Assembly: GCF_900453205.1 (NCBI RefSeq)
Contig: NZ_UGQU01000001.1
Location: 1,054,001-1,118,000, forward strand
DNA length: 64,000 nt
Direction of reading: 5' to 3'
Origin: Moraxella lacunata
Lineage (GTDB): Bacteria; Pseudomonadota; Gammaproteobacteria; Pseudomonadales; Moraxellaceae
Shown: one piece after another, positions 44,188 through 53,323 of the stretch
Layout of the letters: every line of letters begins with the position of its first letter
How positions within the stretch are numbered: the stretch's first letter is position 1
Program-made: the position numbers and the translations under genes
Notes under the pieces: generated by a model
Database searches by the model: none
Seen by the model: the letters and a program-made list of their open reading frames with translations, nothing else
Told to the model about the DNA's origin: nothing

Positions 44188-45492
44188 ATGTCATTCTTTC
44201 CCAAATTCACCCCCTACAAAGGCGACATTGCCACAAGCCCTGTCGCCACCTATGAATACTTGCCCCCTGCTCAGACGGTCATGCTTGGCATTCAGCACGT
44301 CCTTGCCATGTTTGGGGCAACGGTGCTTGCCCCCATTTTAATGGGCTTTGATGCCAATCTTGCCATTATGATGAGTGGGATTTGTACAATTTTGTTTTTT
44401 GTCATGACAGGCGGACGAGTGCCGAGCTATTTGGGCTCGTCCTTTGCCTTTATTGGCGTTGTGGCGGCGGCGACCGCTCACGCTACGGGCAGTGGGGCGA
44501 ACCCCAATCTTGGCGTGGCTTTGGGCGGTATCATCGCTTGCGGTGTGGTCTATGCCTTGATTGGTTTTATCGTCATGGGGACAGGCACTCGCTGGATTGA
44601 AAAGCTCATGCCCCCTGTGGTAACGGGTGCGGTCGTTATGATTATCGGGCTAAACCTTGCCCCCGTTACGGTGTCAAGCGTGGCAGGTAAGCCCTTTGAG
44701 CTTGCCATGACGCTGGTTACCGTGCTTTGTATGAGTGGTATTGCGGTGTTTGCCAAGGGCTTTGTAAAAAGATTGTTGCTTCTGTTGGGGCTAGTGCTTG
44801 CCTATATCATTTATGCCGTTGTCGCCAATGGCATGGGATTTGGTAAGCCGATTGATTTTGGTGTGATTGGGCAGGCAAGCTGGTTTGGCGTGCCAAACTT
44901 CTCCGCCCCTGTATTTGACATGAATGCCATGCTCATCATCGCTCCTGTGGCGTTTATCCTTGTGGCGGAGAACTTGGGGCACATCAAGGCGGTGGGGGCG
45001 ATGACAGGCGAGAATCTCACCCCACAGCTTGGCAAAGCGTTCGTGGCGGACGGTGTGGCAACAGCACTCTCGGCAGGGGTGGGCGGTACTGGCATGACGA
45101 CTTATGGCGAGAACATTGGGGTTATGGCGATTACTCGTGTGTACTCTACGCTGGTGTTTGTGGTGGCAGGGGTGTTTGCCATTTGTCTAGGCTTGTCGCC
45201 AAAATTTGGGGCGTTAATCCAAACCATTCCCACGCCTGTGCTGACAGGTGCGTCCATTGTCGTATTTGGTCTGATTACCATTGCAGGGGCAAAAATTTGG
45301 ATTGACAATAAGGTGGATTTTAGTGATAACAAAAACCTGATGGTTGGTGCGATTACCGTGATTTTGGGAACGGGGAATTTTGGTTTGATGATTGGCTCGT
45401 TTGATTTGGGTGGTATCGGCACGGCAACCTTTATGGCGATTTTGTTAAATTGGGTGCTTGGACTTGGTAAGGATAAAGACGGGATTATGTAG
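44188..45492 (+). CDS. uraA: Uracil/xanthine permease (NCS2 family, UraA-like)
   Basis: The 434-residue membrane protein has the NCS2 signatures GIQHVLAMFGATVLAPILMG, SYLGSSFAFIG, the carboxylate segment VAENLGHIKAVGAMTGENL, and GVGGTGMTTYGENIGVMA. About 14 TM segments are expected. It imports uracil (possibly other nucleobases) with protons. The spread of pyr genes in this window fits but does not prove the uracil assignment. Confidence 0.88.
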   Translation: MSFFPKFTPYKGDIATSPVATYEYLPPAQTVMLGIQHVLAMFGATVLAPILMGFDANLAIMMSGICTILFFVMTGGRVPSYLGSSFAFIGVVAAATAHATGSGANPNLGVALGGIIACGVVYALIGFIVMGTGTRWIEKLMPPVVTGAVVMIIGLNLAPVTVSSVAGKPFELAMTLVTVLCMSGIAVFAKGFVKRLLLLLGLVLAYIIYAVVANGMGFGKPIDFGVIGQASWFGVPNFSAPVFDMNAMLIIAPVAFILVAENLGHIKAVGAMTGENLTPQLGKAFVADGVATALSAGVGGTGMTTYGENIGVMAITRVYSTLVFVVAGVFAICLGLSPKFGALIQTIPTPVLTGASIVVFGLITIAGAKIWIDNKVDFSDNKNLMVGAITVILGTGNFGLMIGSFDLGGIGTATFMAILLNWVLGLGKDKDGIM

Positions 45493-45585
45493 AGCTACAT
45501 AGAACTGCCTAGAACTGATGCACGATGGGACAAAGTGGGCATGGTAAGTTTTTGGTATTCATACTAAAAGAATTGGGAGCAAGCG

Positions 45586-46086
45586 CTAATACAGTCCTAC
45601 CCACCACAGCCGTAATTTTAACAGCCAAAGTGGTGCAATGCCTGTAAAACTTTGGGCGACTTTGCCGTCATCTAGTATCACAAAGGACGGCGTTACCTGT
45701 CCGCCCCACTCGCCAAACACCGTCCCATGTTGGTCATTGATGGTATAAAAATCATAGCCGTGTTTGTTCATATAAGCAAGTAATTCATTATCATCGCCCG
45801 ATGACACCGCCACGCTTAGCACATCACGACCATCAGCGTGCAGGGCTTGAACGTTGGGACTGGTCGTGCGACACACCCCACACCACGACCCCCAAAAGTA
45901 GATAAGCACAGGCGTATCATAACTTTGCGAGACGACATCGACCACTTGCCCTGTGCTGTTTTGATAGACAAGTTTGGGACTGTCAGGCATGACAGGCGAC
46001 CGCCACAGATTGACCGCCGTATAGATGACGACAAACATCACAAGGTAAGTCAAGGCGGAAAATAAGGTTTTGCGAAGTTTTTTCAT
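45586..46086 (-). CDS. Thioredoxin-fold protein disulfide oxidoreductase (TlpA/ScsD-like)
   Basis: The 166-residue protein has an N-terminal membrane anchor (~10-27) and a periplasmic thioredoxin-like domain with the active site WGSWCGVCRTTSPNV. The cis-Pro loop follows in VTPSFVILD. It resembles ScsD/TlpA reductases rather than DsbA. Its partner substrate is unknown. It lies between convergent uraA and the FAD oxidoreductase gene, both with separate signals. Confidence 0.8.
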   Translation of the reverse strand: MKKLRKTLFSALTYLVMFVVIYTAVNLWRSPVMPDSPKLVYQNSTGQVVDVVSQSYDTPVLIYFWGSWCGVCRTTSPNVQALHADGRDVLSVAVSSGDDNELLAYMNKHGYDFYTINDQHGTVFGEWGGQVTPSFVILDDGKVAQSFTGIAPLWLLKLRLWWVGLY

Positions 46087-46097
46087 AATTTATAAAT

Positions 46098-46130
46098 AAA
46101 ACCTATCTTATAACCCTAAGATAGGTTTTT
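46098..46130 (-). terminator. Terminator after the FAD oxidoreductase
   Basis: AAAACCTATCTTA / TAAGATAGGTTTT form a perfect 13-bp stem with a short loop; T residues follow on both strands. Confidence 0.85.
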
Positions 46131-46144
46131 AAATTGAACAATCT

Positions 46145-47539
46145 TTAAATATCAAAAATCTTACCACGGTTCATAATGCCATTGGGGTCAAACACCGCCT
46201 TGACCGCTTTCATGTATTCAATCTCGGCAGGCGAGCGGGTATAATCCAGATACGGCTTTTTGGTCATGCCCACGCCATGCTCGGCAGAGATTGAGCCTTT
46301 GTATTTTTTAACCGTTTCAAAGACGTATTTATTGACTGTTTGGCACTTGGCAAAAAAGTCGTCTTTGGTGAGATTGTCAGGTTTTAGGATGTTTAGGTGC
46401 AAATTGCCGTCGCCGATATGTCCAAACCAGCAAATCTCAAAATCAGGATAATTGTCCTTGACGATTTGTTCAATGTCATTGATAAAATCGCCCAAATGCG
46501 TAATCAGCACCGACACGTCATTTTTGTAAGGCGTAAATACCGAAATCGTCTCGGAGATGCTCTCACGCAATTTCCACAGCTCGTGCAGTTGCCCCACGCT
46601 TTGGCTCATCACACCGTCTTCAATAAGACCGTCTTCGGTGCAACTTTCAAATACACTCATGGCGGTGTCTAGCACGTTATCGGACACGGCTTCAAATTCT
46701 AGCAAAACATAAAAAGGCGTACGGCTCTCAAACGGCTCTTTGGCGTGTCCTGCGGTCAATACCTTATCGATTGCCACGCTGTCAAAAAATTCAAAAGCAG
46801 TTAAGTTTAATGCTTTACCAAACTTATCAAGCAATTTAACCACCGAGCCAAAATCAGGCACACCCAAAACCATTGCCGTTAAATTCACAGGCTGTTTTTC
46901 AAGTTTTATCAATGCACGAGTTACAAAGCCAAGCGTGCCTTCTGCTCCGATAAACAGATGACGAAAATCGTACCCTGTGGCGTTTTTTAGCATACCGCCA
47001 TTTAGCTCCAAAATGTCGCCCTTGCCCGTTACCACCGTCAAACCTAGGATTTGGTTACGGGTCATGCCATAGCGGATTACCTTAATGCCACCTGCGTTCG
47101 TGCCGATATTGCCACCGATTTGGCTTGACCCCGATGACGCAAAATCCACCGCATAGTATAGATTTTTGGATTCGGCAAATTCTTGCAAGGCTTTGGTGAC
47201 CACGCCAGCTTCGACCTCCACCATGCGGTCGGCTTCATAAAATGTCCCAATGGCGTTCATTTTGTCAAAACTTACCACCACTTCACCATTGCTTGCCACC
47301 GCCCCTGCCGATAAGCCTGTCCGTCCACCGCTTGGTACAAGGCAGATGTTGTGCGTGTTGGCAAGGCGGACGATGTGGGCGACTTGCTCGGTCGTTTTGG
47401 GAAAAACAACAGCAGATGGGGCAGGAGCAAAATGCTTTGTCCAGTCCTTGCCCCAGTTGTCTAGGCTGTCGGAGTCGGTTTTGATTTGGCTGTCGTCAAG
47501 TATATGACGAACTTCATCCAAAAACGTGGTGTGGGTCAT
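46145..47539 (-). CDS. FAD-binding 2-hydroxyacid oxidoreductase (GlcD / D-2-hydroxyglutarate type)
   Basis: The 464-residue protein has an FAD_binding_4 domain (VVFPKTTEQVAHIVRLA, PSGGRTGLSAGA, GGNIGTNAGGIKVIRYG) and a C-terminal FAD-oxidase domain with HIGDGNLHLNI and SAEHGVGMTKK. The family includes D-lactate, glycolate and D-2-hydroxyglutarate dehydrogenases, which feed electrons to quinone. The exact substrate cannot be decided from sequence alone. A strong promoter lies 60-90 bp upstream. Confidence 0.85.
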   Translation of the reverse strand: MTHTTFLDEVRHILDDSQIKTDSDSLDNWGKDWTKHFAPAPSAVVFPKTTEQVAHIVRLANTHNICLVPSGGRTGLSAGAVASNGEVVVSFDKMNAIGTFYEADRMVEVEAGVVTKALQEFAESKNLYYAVDFASSGSSQIGGNIGTNAGGIKVIRYGMTRNQILGLTVVTGKGDILELNGGMLKNATGYDFRHLFIGAEGTLGFVTRALIKLEKQPVNLTAMVLGVPDFGSVVKLLDKFGKALNLTAFEFFDSVAIDKVLTAGHAKEPFESRTPFYVLLEFEAVSDNVLDTAMSVFESCTEDGLIEDGVMSQSVGQLHELWKLRESISETISVFTPYKNDVSVLITHLGDFINDIEQIVKDNYPDFEICWFGHIGDGNLHLNILKPDNLTKDDFFAKCQTVNKYVFETVKKYKGSISAEHGVGMTKKPYLDYTRSPAEIEYMKAVKAVFDPNGIMNRGKIFDI

Positions 47540-47599
47540 GATGGCTCTCTATGTCTCATTAAAATTTGAAATGTATTGACAAATATCATACAATGGCGC

Positions 47600-47628
47600 A
47601 TTATAACCTTTCAAACGTGCGGTGTAAA
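47600..47628 (-). promoter_or_regulatory. Promoter of the FAD oxidoreductase gene
   Basis: On the minus strand, TTTACA (47623-47628) and TATAAT (47600-47605) are 17 bp apart. On the plus strand a TTGACA (about 47576-47581) with CATTAT 17 bp later overlaps it. The 47540-47837 gap has no gene. Confidence 0.6.
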
Positions 47629-47837
47629 CGACAAAAAAGTTGTGATATTAACAACAAAAAATTAAGCACTCATCCAAAAAGCACACTGTAACAAAAACCA
47701 AAAAGACAGCTTAAACAAAAGTTAATATTTTACGGTTTGAAGACGCAAACTGGGTGTCTCATTATATTAACCATGGGTGGGTACAGCATGGTTTTTGGAC
47801 TACTACCATATCTTCAATTATCACAAAACCCCCAAAA

Positions 47838-48950
47838 TCACTCTCTTCTTAACGCCTTGTCTTCCCACCAATTCTCCCCCACAAAACCGTCCGCATATTT
47901 CTCGCCCATTTTCGGCACATCAATGGGCAGACCCTGTTCTTTGGCACTTTGTACCGCATTATCAATGGACTCGTACCACGGATTTCGCCCCAAACTGAAC
48001 ACACCCCAGTGCATAGGCACGATTTTTTTGGCGTTCAAATCCAAAGCAGCCTGCACCGACTGATGGGCAAACATATGCGTTTTGGGCCAGCCTTGATTGG
48101 CGGCATCAATTTCCATAAAAGCGATGTCAAATCCGCCATATTTTTTGCCGATGTCGCTAAAATGCGGGGCGTACCCCGTGTCGCCACTCCAATACAGCCG
48201 TTTGCTGCCTTCCAACACAAACGATGCCCACAAAGTTTTATTGCGGTCATTGAGCCAACGAGAGGAATAATGTTGCGTTGGTTCGGCGGTCAATTTGATG
48301 TTACCAACCATCGTGCTGTCGCCCCAACCCAATTCGGTAATCTTTTCAGACGGCACGCCCCACGACTGCAATCTTGCCCCCACGCCAAGCGGTGCGATAA
48401 AGCGTTTTGCTTTGTCCGCCAAATGTCGAATGGTGGTCGCTTCCAAATGGTCATAATGGTCGTGGCTAATCAGCACCACATCAATGTCGGGCAGGTTTTC
48501 ACGGCGGATTGGGGCTTCTTGAAAGCGTGGGGCAATCAGGGGTAAATTGAGAGGATTGGCGTTGTCAAACACAGGGTCGGTTAAAAAGCGTTGTCCGTCT
48601 AGCTCCAAAATGGAGCTTGCGTGCCCAAGCCAATAATAGGCGAAGTTTTCAGGCTGCCTGAAACTGCTTTTATCCAATAAAAGCATCGGTAAACGACCGT
48701 TTGGTGTGTAACCGTCATACCGCACAAAACCGCCTTTGCCAGTGGCTTTTTCAGGATAATAGGGCAAATCATCGGTATAAAGGTTCACAAATTGACCGTT
48801 TTTGTAATAGGGCAAATGGGTAAAACGGTTTTCATCGGGCAAATCGCCCAAATTGCGGTACAACATCACGCCCAAAATCGCCACAATAAGGGCGAGTATG
48901 CCCAAAGTGGCTAGGGTGAATTTTAGGAATTTTTTCAATACAGGTTTCAT
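47838..48950 (-). CDS. Membrane-anchored metallo-beta-lactamase-fold hydrolase (NAPE-PLD-like)
   Basis: The 370-residue protein has an N-terminal TM helix (~9-31) and an MBL fold with the metal motif SHDHYDHLEATT, plus WLGHASSILE, WSGDTGYAPH and PMHWGVF. These match the NAPE-PLD-like branch, which hydrolyses phospholipid-type substrates. The codons near 48648 contain a Neisseriaceae-type uptake word, hinting at acquisition from that family. Confidence 0.82.
   Translation of the reverse strand: MKPVLKKFLKFTLATLGILALIVAILGVMLYRNLGDLPDENRFTHLPYYKNGQFVNLYTDDLPYYPEKATGKGGFVRYDGYTPNGRLPMLLLDKSSFRQPENFAYYWLGHASSILELDGQRFLTDPVFDNANPLNLPLIAPRFQEAPIRRENLPDIDVVLISHDHYDHLEATTIRHLADKAKRFIAPLGVGARLQSWGVPSEKITELGWGDSTMVGNIKLTAEPTQHYSSRWLNDRNKTLWASFVLEGSKRLYWSGDTGYAPHFSDIGKKYGGFDIAFMEIDAANQGWPKTHMFAHQSVQAALDLNAKKIVPMHWGVFSLGRNPWYESIDNAVQSAKEQGLPIDVPKMGEKYADGFVGENWWEDKALRRE
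48648..48662. other. Neisseriaceae-type DNA uptake word inside the MBL gene
   Basis: TTCAGGCTGCCTGAA contains AGGCTGCCTGAA on the plus strand and AGGCAGCCTGAA on the minus strand. As I recall, these are the uptake-sequence dialects of Simonsiella and Kingella. Confidence 0.6.
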
Positions 48951-48968
48951 TGCGGATTAAATAAATTA

Positions 48969-48999
48969 AACCATTAGGATTTGGGCGTCCTAATGGTTT
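48969..48999. terminator. Hairpin upstream of the MBL hydrolase gene
   Basis: A perfect 11-bp stem AACCATTAGGA / TCCTAATGGTT with an 8-base loop ends in TTTT on the plus strand. It lies 20 bp before the leftward MBL gene, so it may insulate it or attenuate it. The direction is unclear. Confidence 0.5.
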
Positions 49000-49228
49000 T
49001 GGTTGGGATTGCAATTTTGTCATTATAGCAAATTTGGGGTTATTTTGGAAAATTGAGGGTTTTTATGGGTGGGTATAAGGTGGGGTTATGTTTCAATCAA
49101 GATTATAGTTCTGCTAGTTGGGGATTGAAATTTCATAGGTATGACCCATTTAATGAAAATAAACCGTTTTGAGTTCATTGCAATTCAAAATAGCCTATTA
49201 TACCTTGAAAGTTTTATGGAGATTGACT

Positions 49229-50302
49229 ATGGCTAACTATAAAAGTGATTACTTAAATTCTGTTTTAGAAAGTTACAGAATGAAACACATTGATGATTTG
49301 GTTAATAGCTATCGTTCTAAACGAGATGAGATTAAACAATTTTTAAACGAACAGTATGGTAGTAAAATTTATGAACCCTTTAATTCAGGGTCATATAAGA
49401 AATGCACAGCTATTAATACTAAATTTGATTTGGATTTGGTTGTTCCATTCAAACACAATGCTTTTTCAACATTGGAAGCAATGTTTGAAGATGTCTTTGA
49501 AAAATTAGGTATTGTTAATTGAGTATACTTTTCTAGAAAGCCGTTCGTGGTGAGCTTGTCGAACCATAACGGTTTTCCTAGACTTCGACAAGCTCAGTCC
49601 GAACGGAAAACCTTAAAATCTATCTTTATTTAACAATACCAAAAATTAAAAGAAAAATATCAAAATGAAACCCCTATTAAAAAACAAGGTGTTTCTATTG
49701 GTTTGACTTTTAATGAAGAAGATGAAATTAATATTGATATTGTTCCTGCAAGAGAAACCAGTCAAGATTCTTTTTCAGCAACAAAAAACTTAAATCTACA
49801 TAAAACACAAGGTGATGGTTATCTTAAAACCAATATCCACGCTCAAATTGAACACATTAAAGCTAAAGAAAATGAAAGAAAAGTCATTCGCTTGTTAAAA
49901 ATTTGGAAAGCTTGTCATCAATATAAATACAAGTCTTTTTTTATTGAGTTATTGGTGATTAAGGCTTATGAAAAATCTTTTCCGCAGGGTAATTTATGGG
50001 AACAATTTAAAACCGTTTTAAATTATATCATTGATAATATTGAAAGAGAAAATTTTACACTCAAAGACCCTGGCAACAGTAATAATGATTTAGCATTATC
50101 CTTAGATAGTGGAGAAAAAAGCACGCTGGTTTATAGATTAAAATCAATGTTAGCACAAATAGAATTAAATGAGAAACAAATAGAATTTTATCTTCCATTA
50201 AATGAAAAATTTGCCGAAAATAATGAAGAAGAAAACAAGTCTTATGGTCTGAAAAGTTCGGCGTTAGTTTCAACACCACCAGTTTCACAACGATTTGGTT
50301 AA
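49229..50302 (+). pseudogene. CBASS cyclic-oligonucleotide synthase (CD-NTase), split by a MITE
   Basis: CD-NTases make a cyclic nucleotide alarm signal on phage infection. The N-terminal part has the nucleotidyltransferase motif GSYKKCTAINTKFDLDLVV (GS then DxD, ~residues 52-70); the third acidic residue is in INIDIVPARET after the insertion. A 133-bp MITE (49508-49640) with 8-bp duplication splits the gene between them, and translation stops at 49520-49522. Removing the element and one duplication restores an open frame of 310 residues (FEKL joined to KEKYQN), a normal size. The downstream part could start at 49703 but would lack the catalytic centre. I chose ATG 49229, with GGAG 7 bases upstream. 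Confidence 0.9.
49508..49640. mobile_element. MITE-like element, copy 3 (inside the CBASS cyclase)
   Basis: This 133-bp copy is identical to those at 1260 and 3125. It is flanked by the 8-bp direct repeat AAAAATTA (49500-49507 and 49641-49648). It brings in-frame stops to the cyclase gene. Confidence 0.92.
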
Positions 50303-50303
50303 T

Positions 50304-51932
50304 ATGAAATTTTCTCAAATTGAATTAGAAGAAACCATTCAATCCATTCCATATATTCAAAATTTATCTGCTCTTTCATTTTTACAAGAGCAGGTAAGCT
50401 TTGATATTACTTTTGATTTTGAAGAATTAGATAAACCTATTGATTTTAATGTTATTATCTATCAAGCCTACCCATTAAAAATTAGTGATAGTGAATCCAT
50501 TCGTTTTTATCTAAAAAATGATGAGTATAAAAAATTTAGTCATGTGATGTCAGATAATGCTATTTGTTTTCACAATCAGCATTGTGTTATTTTTGAGAAA
50601 AAATTACAACAAGACTTCCAAGCAATCAAACGATGGATTGAAAAATATGTCATCGATCAAGAAAAAGATGAACATTATGAACATCTAATTACAGCAAATT
50701 ATACTTGCAATGGAGCATATTTTTCATTTCAATTTACTGATATTGATAAGTCATTTTCTAAAAATGAGATTGGTATTGTTACCAATACTTACTTAACAAA
50801 ATCAAAATATCAAGATAAGGATATGCACAATTATTTAGTGCAATCTTTTACACATAATATTACCCAGAAAAATTGCCAGTGGTCATCGTTTTACTTAGAT
50901 AAGGAAAGTGACTTATCGGGAATTTATGTCTTTATTGAAGACAAACCGTCAATTTATGATAGATTTTCATTTTCAAATTGGCAAGAACTTAATAACATAT
51001 TTAATCAAAAAATATTAAGTGAAATTTGGAAAATTGCATTTAATATTCAACAAGAGTTTATTCCTATTTTTGTTGGGTATTATACAAAAAATCAGAATAT
51101 TCATTGGCAAGTTACGATGATTGATTTAAAAGAACCACTTTTCATAAACAATCAGGGAATATATGAACTTTGCGATAAGAAAATAAATTGGGTTATTTCA
51201 AAAAATTCGTCTTATCATTATTTCTTTGGGCGGGGTGCATTTCATTCAAATTTGACTAATAAAAAAGTGCTTATTATTGGACTGGGAGCAATTGGAAGTC
51301 AAGTTGCCAAGACGCTTGTCCGTGGTGGTTGCACAGACATCACTATAGCTGACTATGATGTAAAAGAGCCTGATAATATTTGTCGTTCAGAATATAATTT
51401 TGTACCACCTTATGCAAATAAAGCAGATGAATTGGCAGGTATTTTGTTGAATATTTCGCCTTTTATTGAGTTAAGTTCTATTCGTTATTTGGCAACAGAG
51501 TGTATTAAACTTGATATATCATCAGAATATCTTAATTTTTTATCAGAGCAATTTTCAAAATTTGATTATATTTTTGATTGTTCTACCGATGATGATTTAA
51601 TGTATCTTACAGATAAATTAAATTTAACCAGTACCATATTTAATTTATCCATCACTAACCACGCAAAATCATTGGTGTGTGGTGTTTCACCTAATCACTA
51701 CCGTTTTGTGAGACATCAGATTGATAAAATTTTAGATAAAGAGAATAATACTTTGGATTTATATAATCCTATTGGCTGTTGGAATCCAACTTTTAAAGCA
51801 TCTTATAATGATATTGCCATTATGGTTCAGTTATCGTTAAAAACAATTAACTTAATGATTCAGGAAAGTAATTATCAACATTTTGTCATTCAATATGATG
51901 ATAATCTTAATTTAAAGGTTGAGAGATTTTAA
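50304..51932 (+). CDS. CBASS E2-E1 fusion protein (Cap2-like)
   Basis: In type II CBASS, Cap2 conjugates the cyclase C-terminus to target proteins and so primes it. The 542-residue protein has an N-terminal E2-like domain, with a candidate catalytic Cys near residue 88 (NAICFHN), and a C-terminal ThiF/E1 domain with the ATP loop LIIGLGAIGSQVAKTLVRGG (~326) and DYDVKEPDNICRSEY. ATG 50304 directly follows the cyclase stop (TAATATG), showing coupling. The gene is intact, but its client cyclase is broken. Confidence 0.85.
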   Translation: MKFSQIELEETIQSIPYIQNLSALSFLQEQVSFDITFDFEELDKPIDFNVIIYQAYPLKISDSESIRFYLKNDEYKKFSHVMSDNAICFHNQHCVIFEKKLQQDFQAIKRWIEKYVIDQEKDEHYEHLITANYTCNGAYFSFQFTDIDKSFSKNEIGIVTNTYLTKSKYQDKDMHNYLVQSFTHNITQKNCQWSSFYLDKESDLSGIYVFIEDKPSIYDRFSFSNWQELNNIFNQKILSEIWKIAFNIQQEFIPIFVGYYTKNQNIHWQVTMIDLKEPLFINNQGIYELCDKKINWVISKNSSYHYFFGRGAFHSNLTNKKVLIIGLGAIGSQVAKTLVRGGCTDITIADYDVKEPDNICRSEYNFVPPYANKADELAGILLNISPFIELSSIRYLATECIKLDISSEYLNFLSEQFSKFDYIFDCSTDDDLMYLTDKLNLTSTIFNLSITNHAKSLVCGVSPNHYRFVRHQIDKILDKENNTLDLYNPIGCWNPTFKASYNDIAIMVQLSLKTINLMIQESNYQHFVIQYDDNLNLKVERF

Positions 51933-52393
51933 TGATGATTAAAAAATACAAAAATCTTCAATTGCATATTGAATACTCACTCATTGAGCTAATGACAAAA
52001 ACTGCAATTCATCATTATCCAAATGAATATGGTGGATTTCTTTTAGGTTGTTATTCTGATGATTTTACCAAATTGTATATTAAAGATTTTTTATGGGTTG
52101 ATAAATATACCAACTCTCCTATGGAGTTTAGGCGTGAATTAAATGTGCAAATTCATAATTTTGAAAAGATATTTCAGGAAACTGGTTTATATTATATAGG
52201 TGAATGGCATAGTCATCCCAATGCATCAGCATGGTATAGTTTAACGGATTTACAAGCAATGAATAATATTGCTTCTTGCAATACTGTTCAGATCCACAAT
52301 CCTATACTGCTGATTTTGAGCATTTCTAGTAATAAATTATTAGATTTTAATTTCTTTATGTTTGATGAAAGTAGGTTAGTTGTTTATGAATAA
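51932..52393 (+). CDS. CBASS JAB/JAMM isopeptidase (Cap3-like)
   Basis: Cap3 removes the cyclase from its targets, opposing Cap2. The 153-residue protein has the JAMM zinc motif EWHSHPNASAWYSLTDLQ (~residues 90-107), and the upstream NEYGGFLLGCY strand. Its ATG overlaps the Cap2 stop (TAATG). It appears intact. Confidence 0.88.
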   Translation: MMIKKYKNLQLHIEYSLIELMTKTAIHHYPNEYGGFLLGCYSDDFTKLYIKDFLWVDKYTNSPMEFRRELNVQIHNFEKIFQETGLYYIGEWHSHPNASAWYSLTDLQAMNNIASCNTVQIHNPILLILSISSNKLLDFNFFMFDESRLVVYE

Positions 52394-53216
52394 TGTTGAT
52401 TTATCAGCCTTGTTTCGTGGTATGCAAGGGCAAATGCAAAGTCAATTAAGCACCAATCGTGAATTTATTCATCATCCAGGTTCAAAAGGCGATGCCTTGG
52501 AAAATGCTTGGATTGAATGGTTGCAAAATTATTTACCAAATCGTTATAGTGTAGATAAGGCGATTGTGATTGATTGTCACGGAAATGCCAGCGACCAAAT
52601 TGATATTGTCATTTATGATAATTGGTTTACACCATTTATTTTTAATCAAAATGGCTTTAAGTATATTCCAGCCGAAGGCGTTTATGCTGTTTTTGAGGTA
52701 AAACCTGATATTCAGGGTAATGTTGGCGATATTAATTACATTCAGTATGCAGGTCAAAAAATTGCCAGTGTCAGAAGATTAGACCGTACATCAACATCCA
52801 TGATTAATTCTGGGCAAAAGCTACCTGCTCGTCCGCTAACAAAAATCATTGGTGGGATTTTAACCACTACCAACTCTTTTACACATAATAATAATGATAC
52901 TATTGAAAAGCATATTAAGTCTTTAATTGACTTAGAAGGGATTGATTTGGGTTGTATTGTGGATTATGGTAGTTTCTTTGTTCAGTATGATGGCGAAGAA
53001 GATATTAATGAGAAAACGGATTTAAAAAAACGCATTCATGATTATTATCAGAATCGCACTTTTCAATCATTGGTATTTAGCCAGCCTGAAAACTCATTAA
53101 TTACTTTCTTTATGCAATTAACCCGTTATTTGCAACAAGCAATCGGAACTGTACCTGCGATTGATTTACAAGCATATATGGATACAATTAGGGAAAAAAT
53201 TGATAGTGAAATTTAA
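52386..53216 (+). CDS. DUF6602-like putative PD-(D/E)XK nuclease, possible CBASS effector
   Basis: The 276-residue protein has a nuclease-like pattern: GSKGDALENAW (~30-40), then DQIDIVIYD (~68-76) and AVFEVKPD (~100-107), i.e. Asp followed by Glu-x-Lys as in PD-(D/E)XK enzymes. I match it tentatively to DUF6602. It overlaps the Cap3 gene by 8 bases, so it is the last gene of the operon. No other effector (phospholipase, TM, TIR) is present, so this is the natural candidate for the cyclic-nucleotide-activated effector. No ligand domain is recognisable, so the role is inferred. Confidence 0.6.
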   Translation: MNNVDLSALFRGMQGQMQSQLSTNREFIHHPGSKGDALENAWIEWLQNYLPNRYSVDKAIVIDCHGNASDQIDIVIYDNWFTPFIFNQNGFKYIPAEGVYAVFEVKPDIQGNVGDINYIQYAGQKIASVRRLDRTSTSMINSGQKLPARPLTKIIGGILTTTNSFTHNNNDTIEKHIKSLIDLEGIDLGCIVDYGSFFVQYDGEEDINEKTDLKKRIHDYYQNRTFQSLVFSQPENSLITFFMQLTRYLQQAIGTVPAIDLQAYMDTIREKIDSEI

Positions 53217-53276
53217 GCTAAATTTTTTTGATTATCATCTGCTTCTCATTTTATAAAATATTGTTCTAAAAATAAA

Positions 53277-53306
53277 AAACACCGTTTCCAACCCTGAAAA
53301 CGGTGT
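53277..53306 (-). terminator. Terminator after the alcohol dehydrogenase
   Basis: The stem AACACCGTTTTC / GAAACGGTGTT with a short loop is followed on the minus strand by TTTTATTTTT. It lies between convergent genes. Confidence 0.75.
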
Positions 53307-53323
53307 TCCCCCTATCCCAAAAA

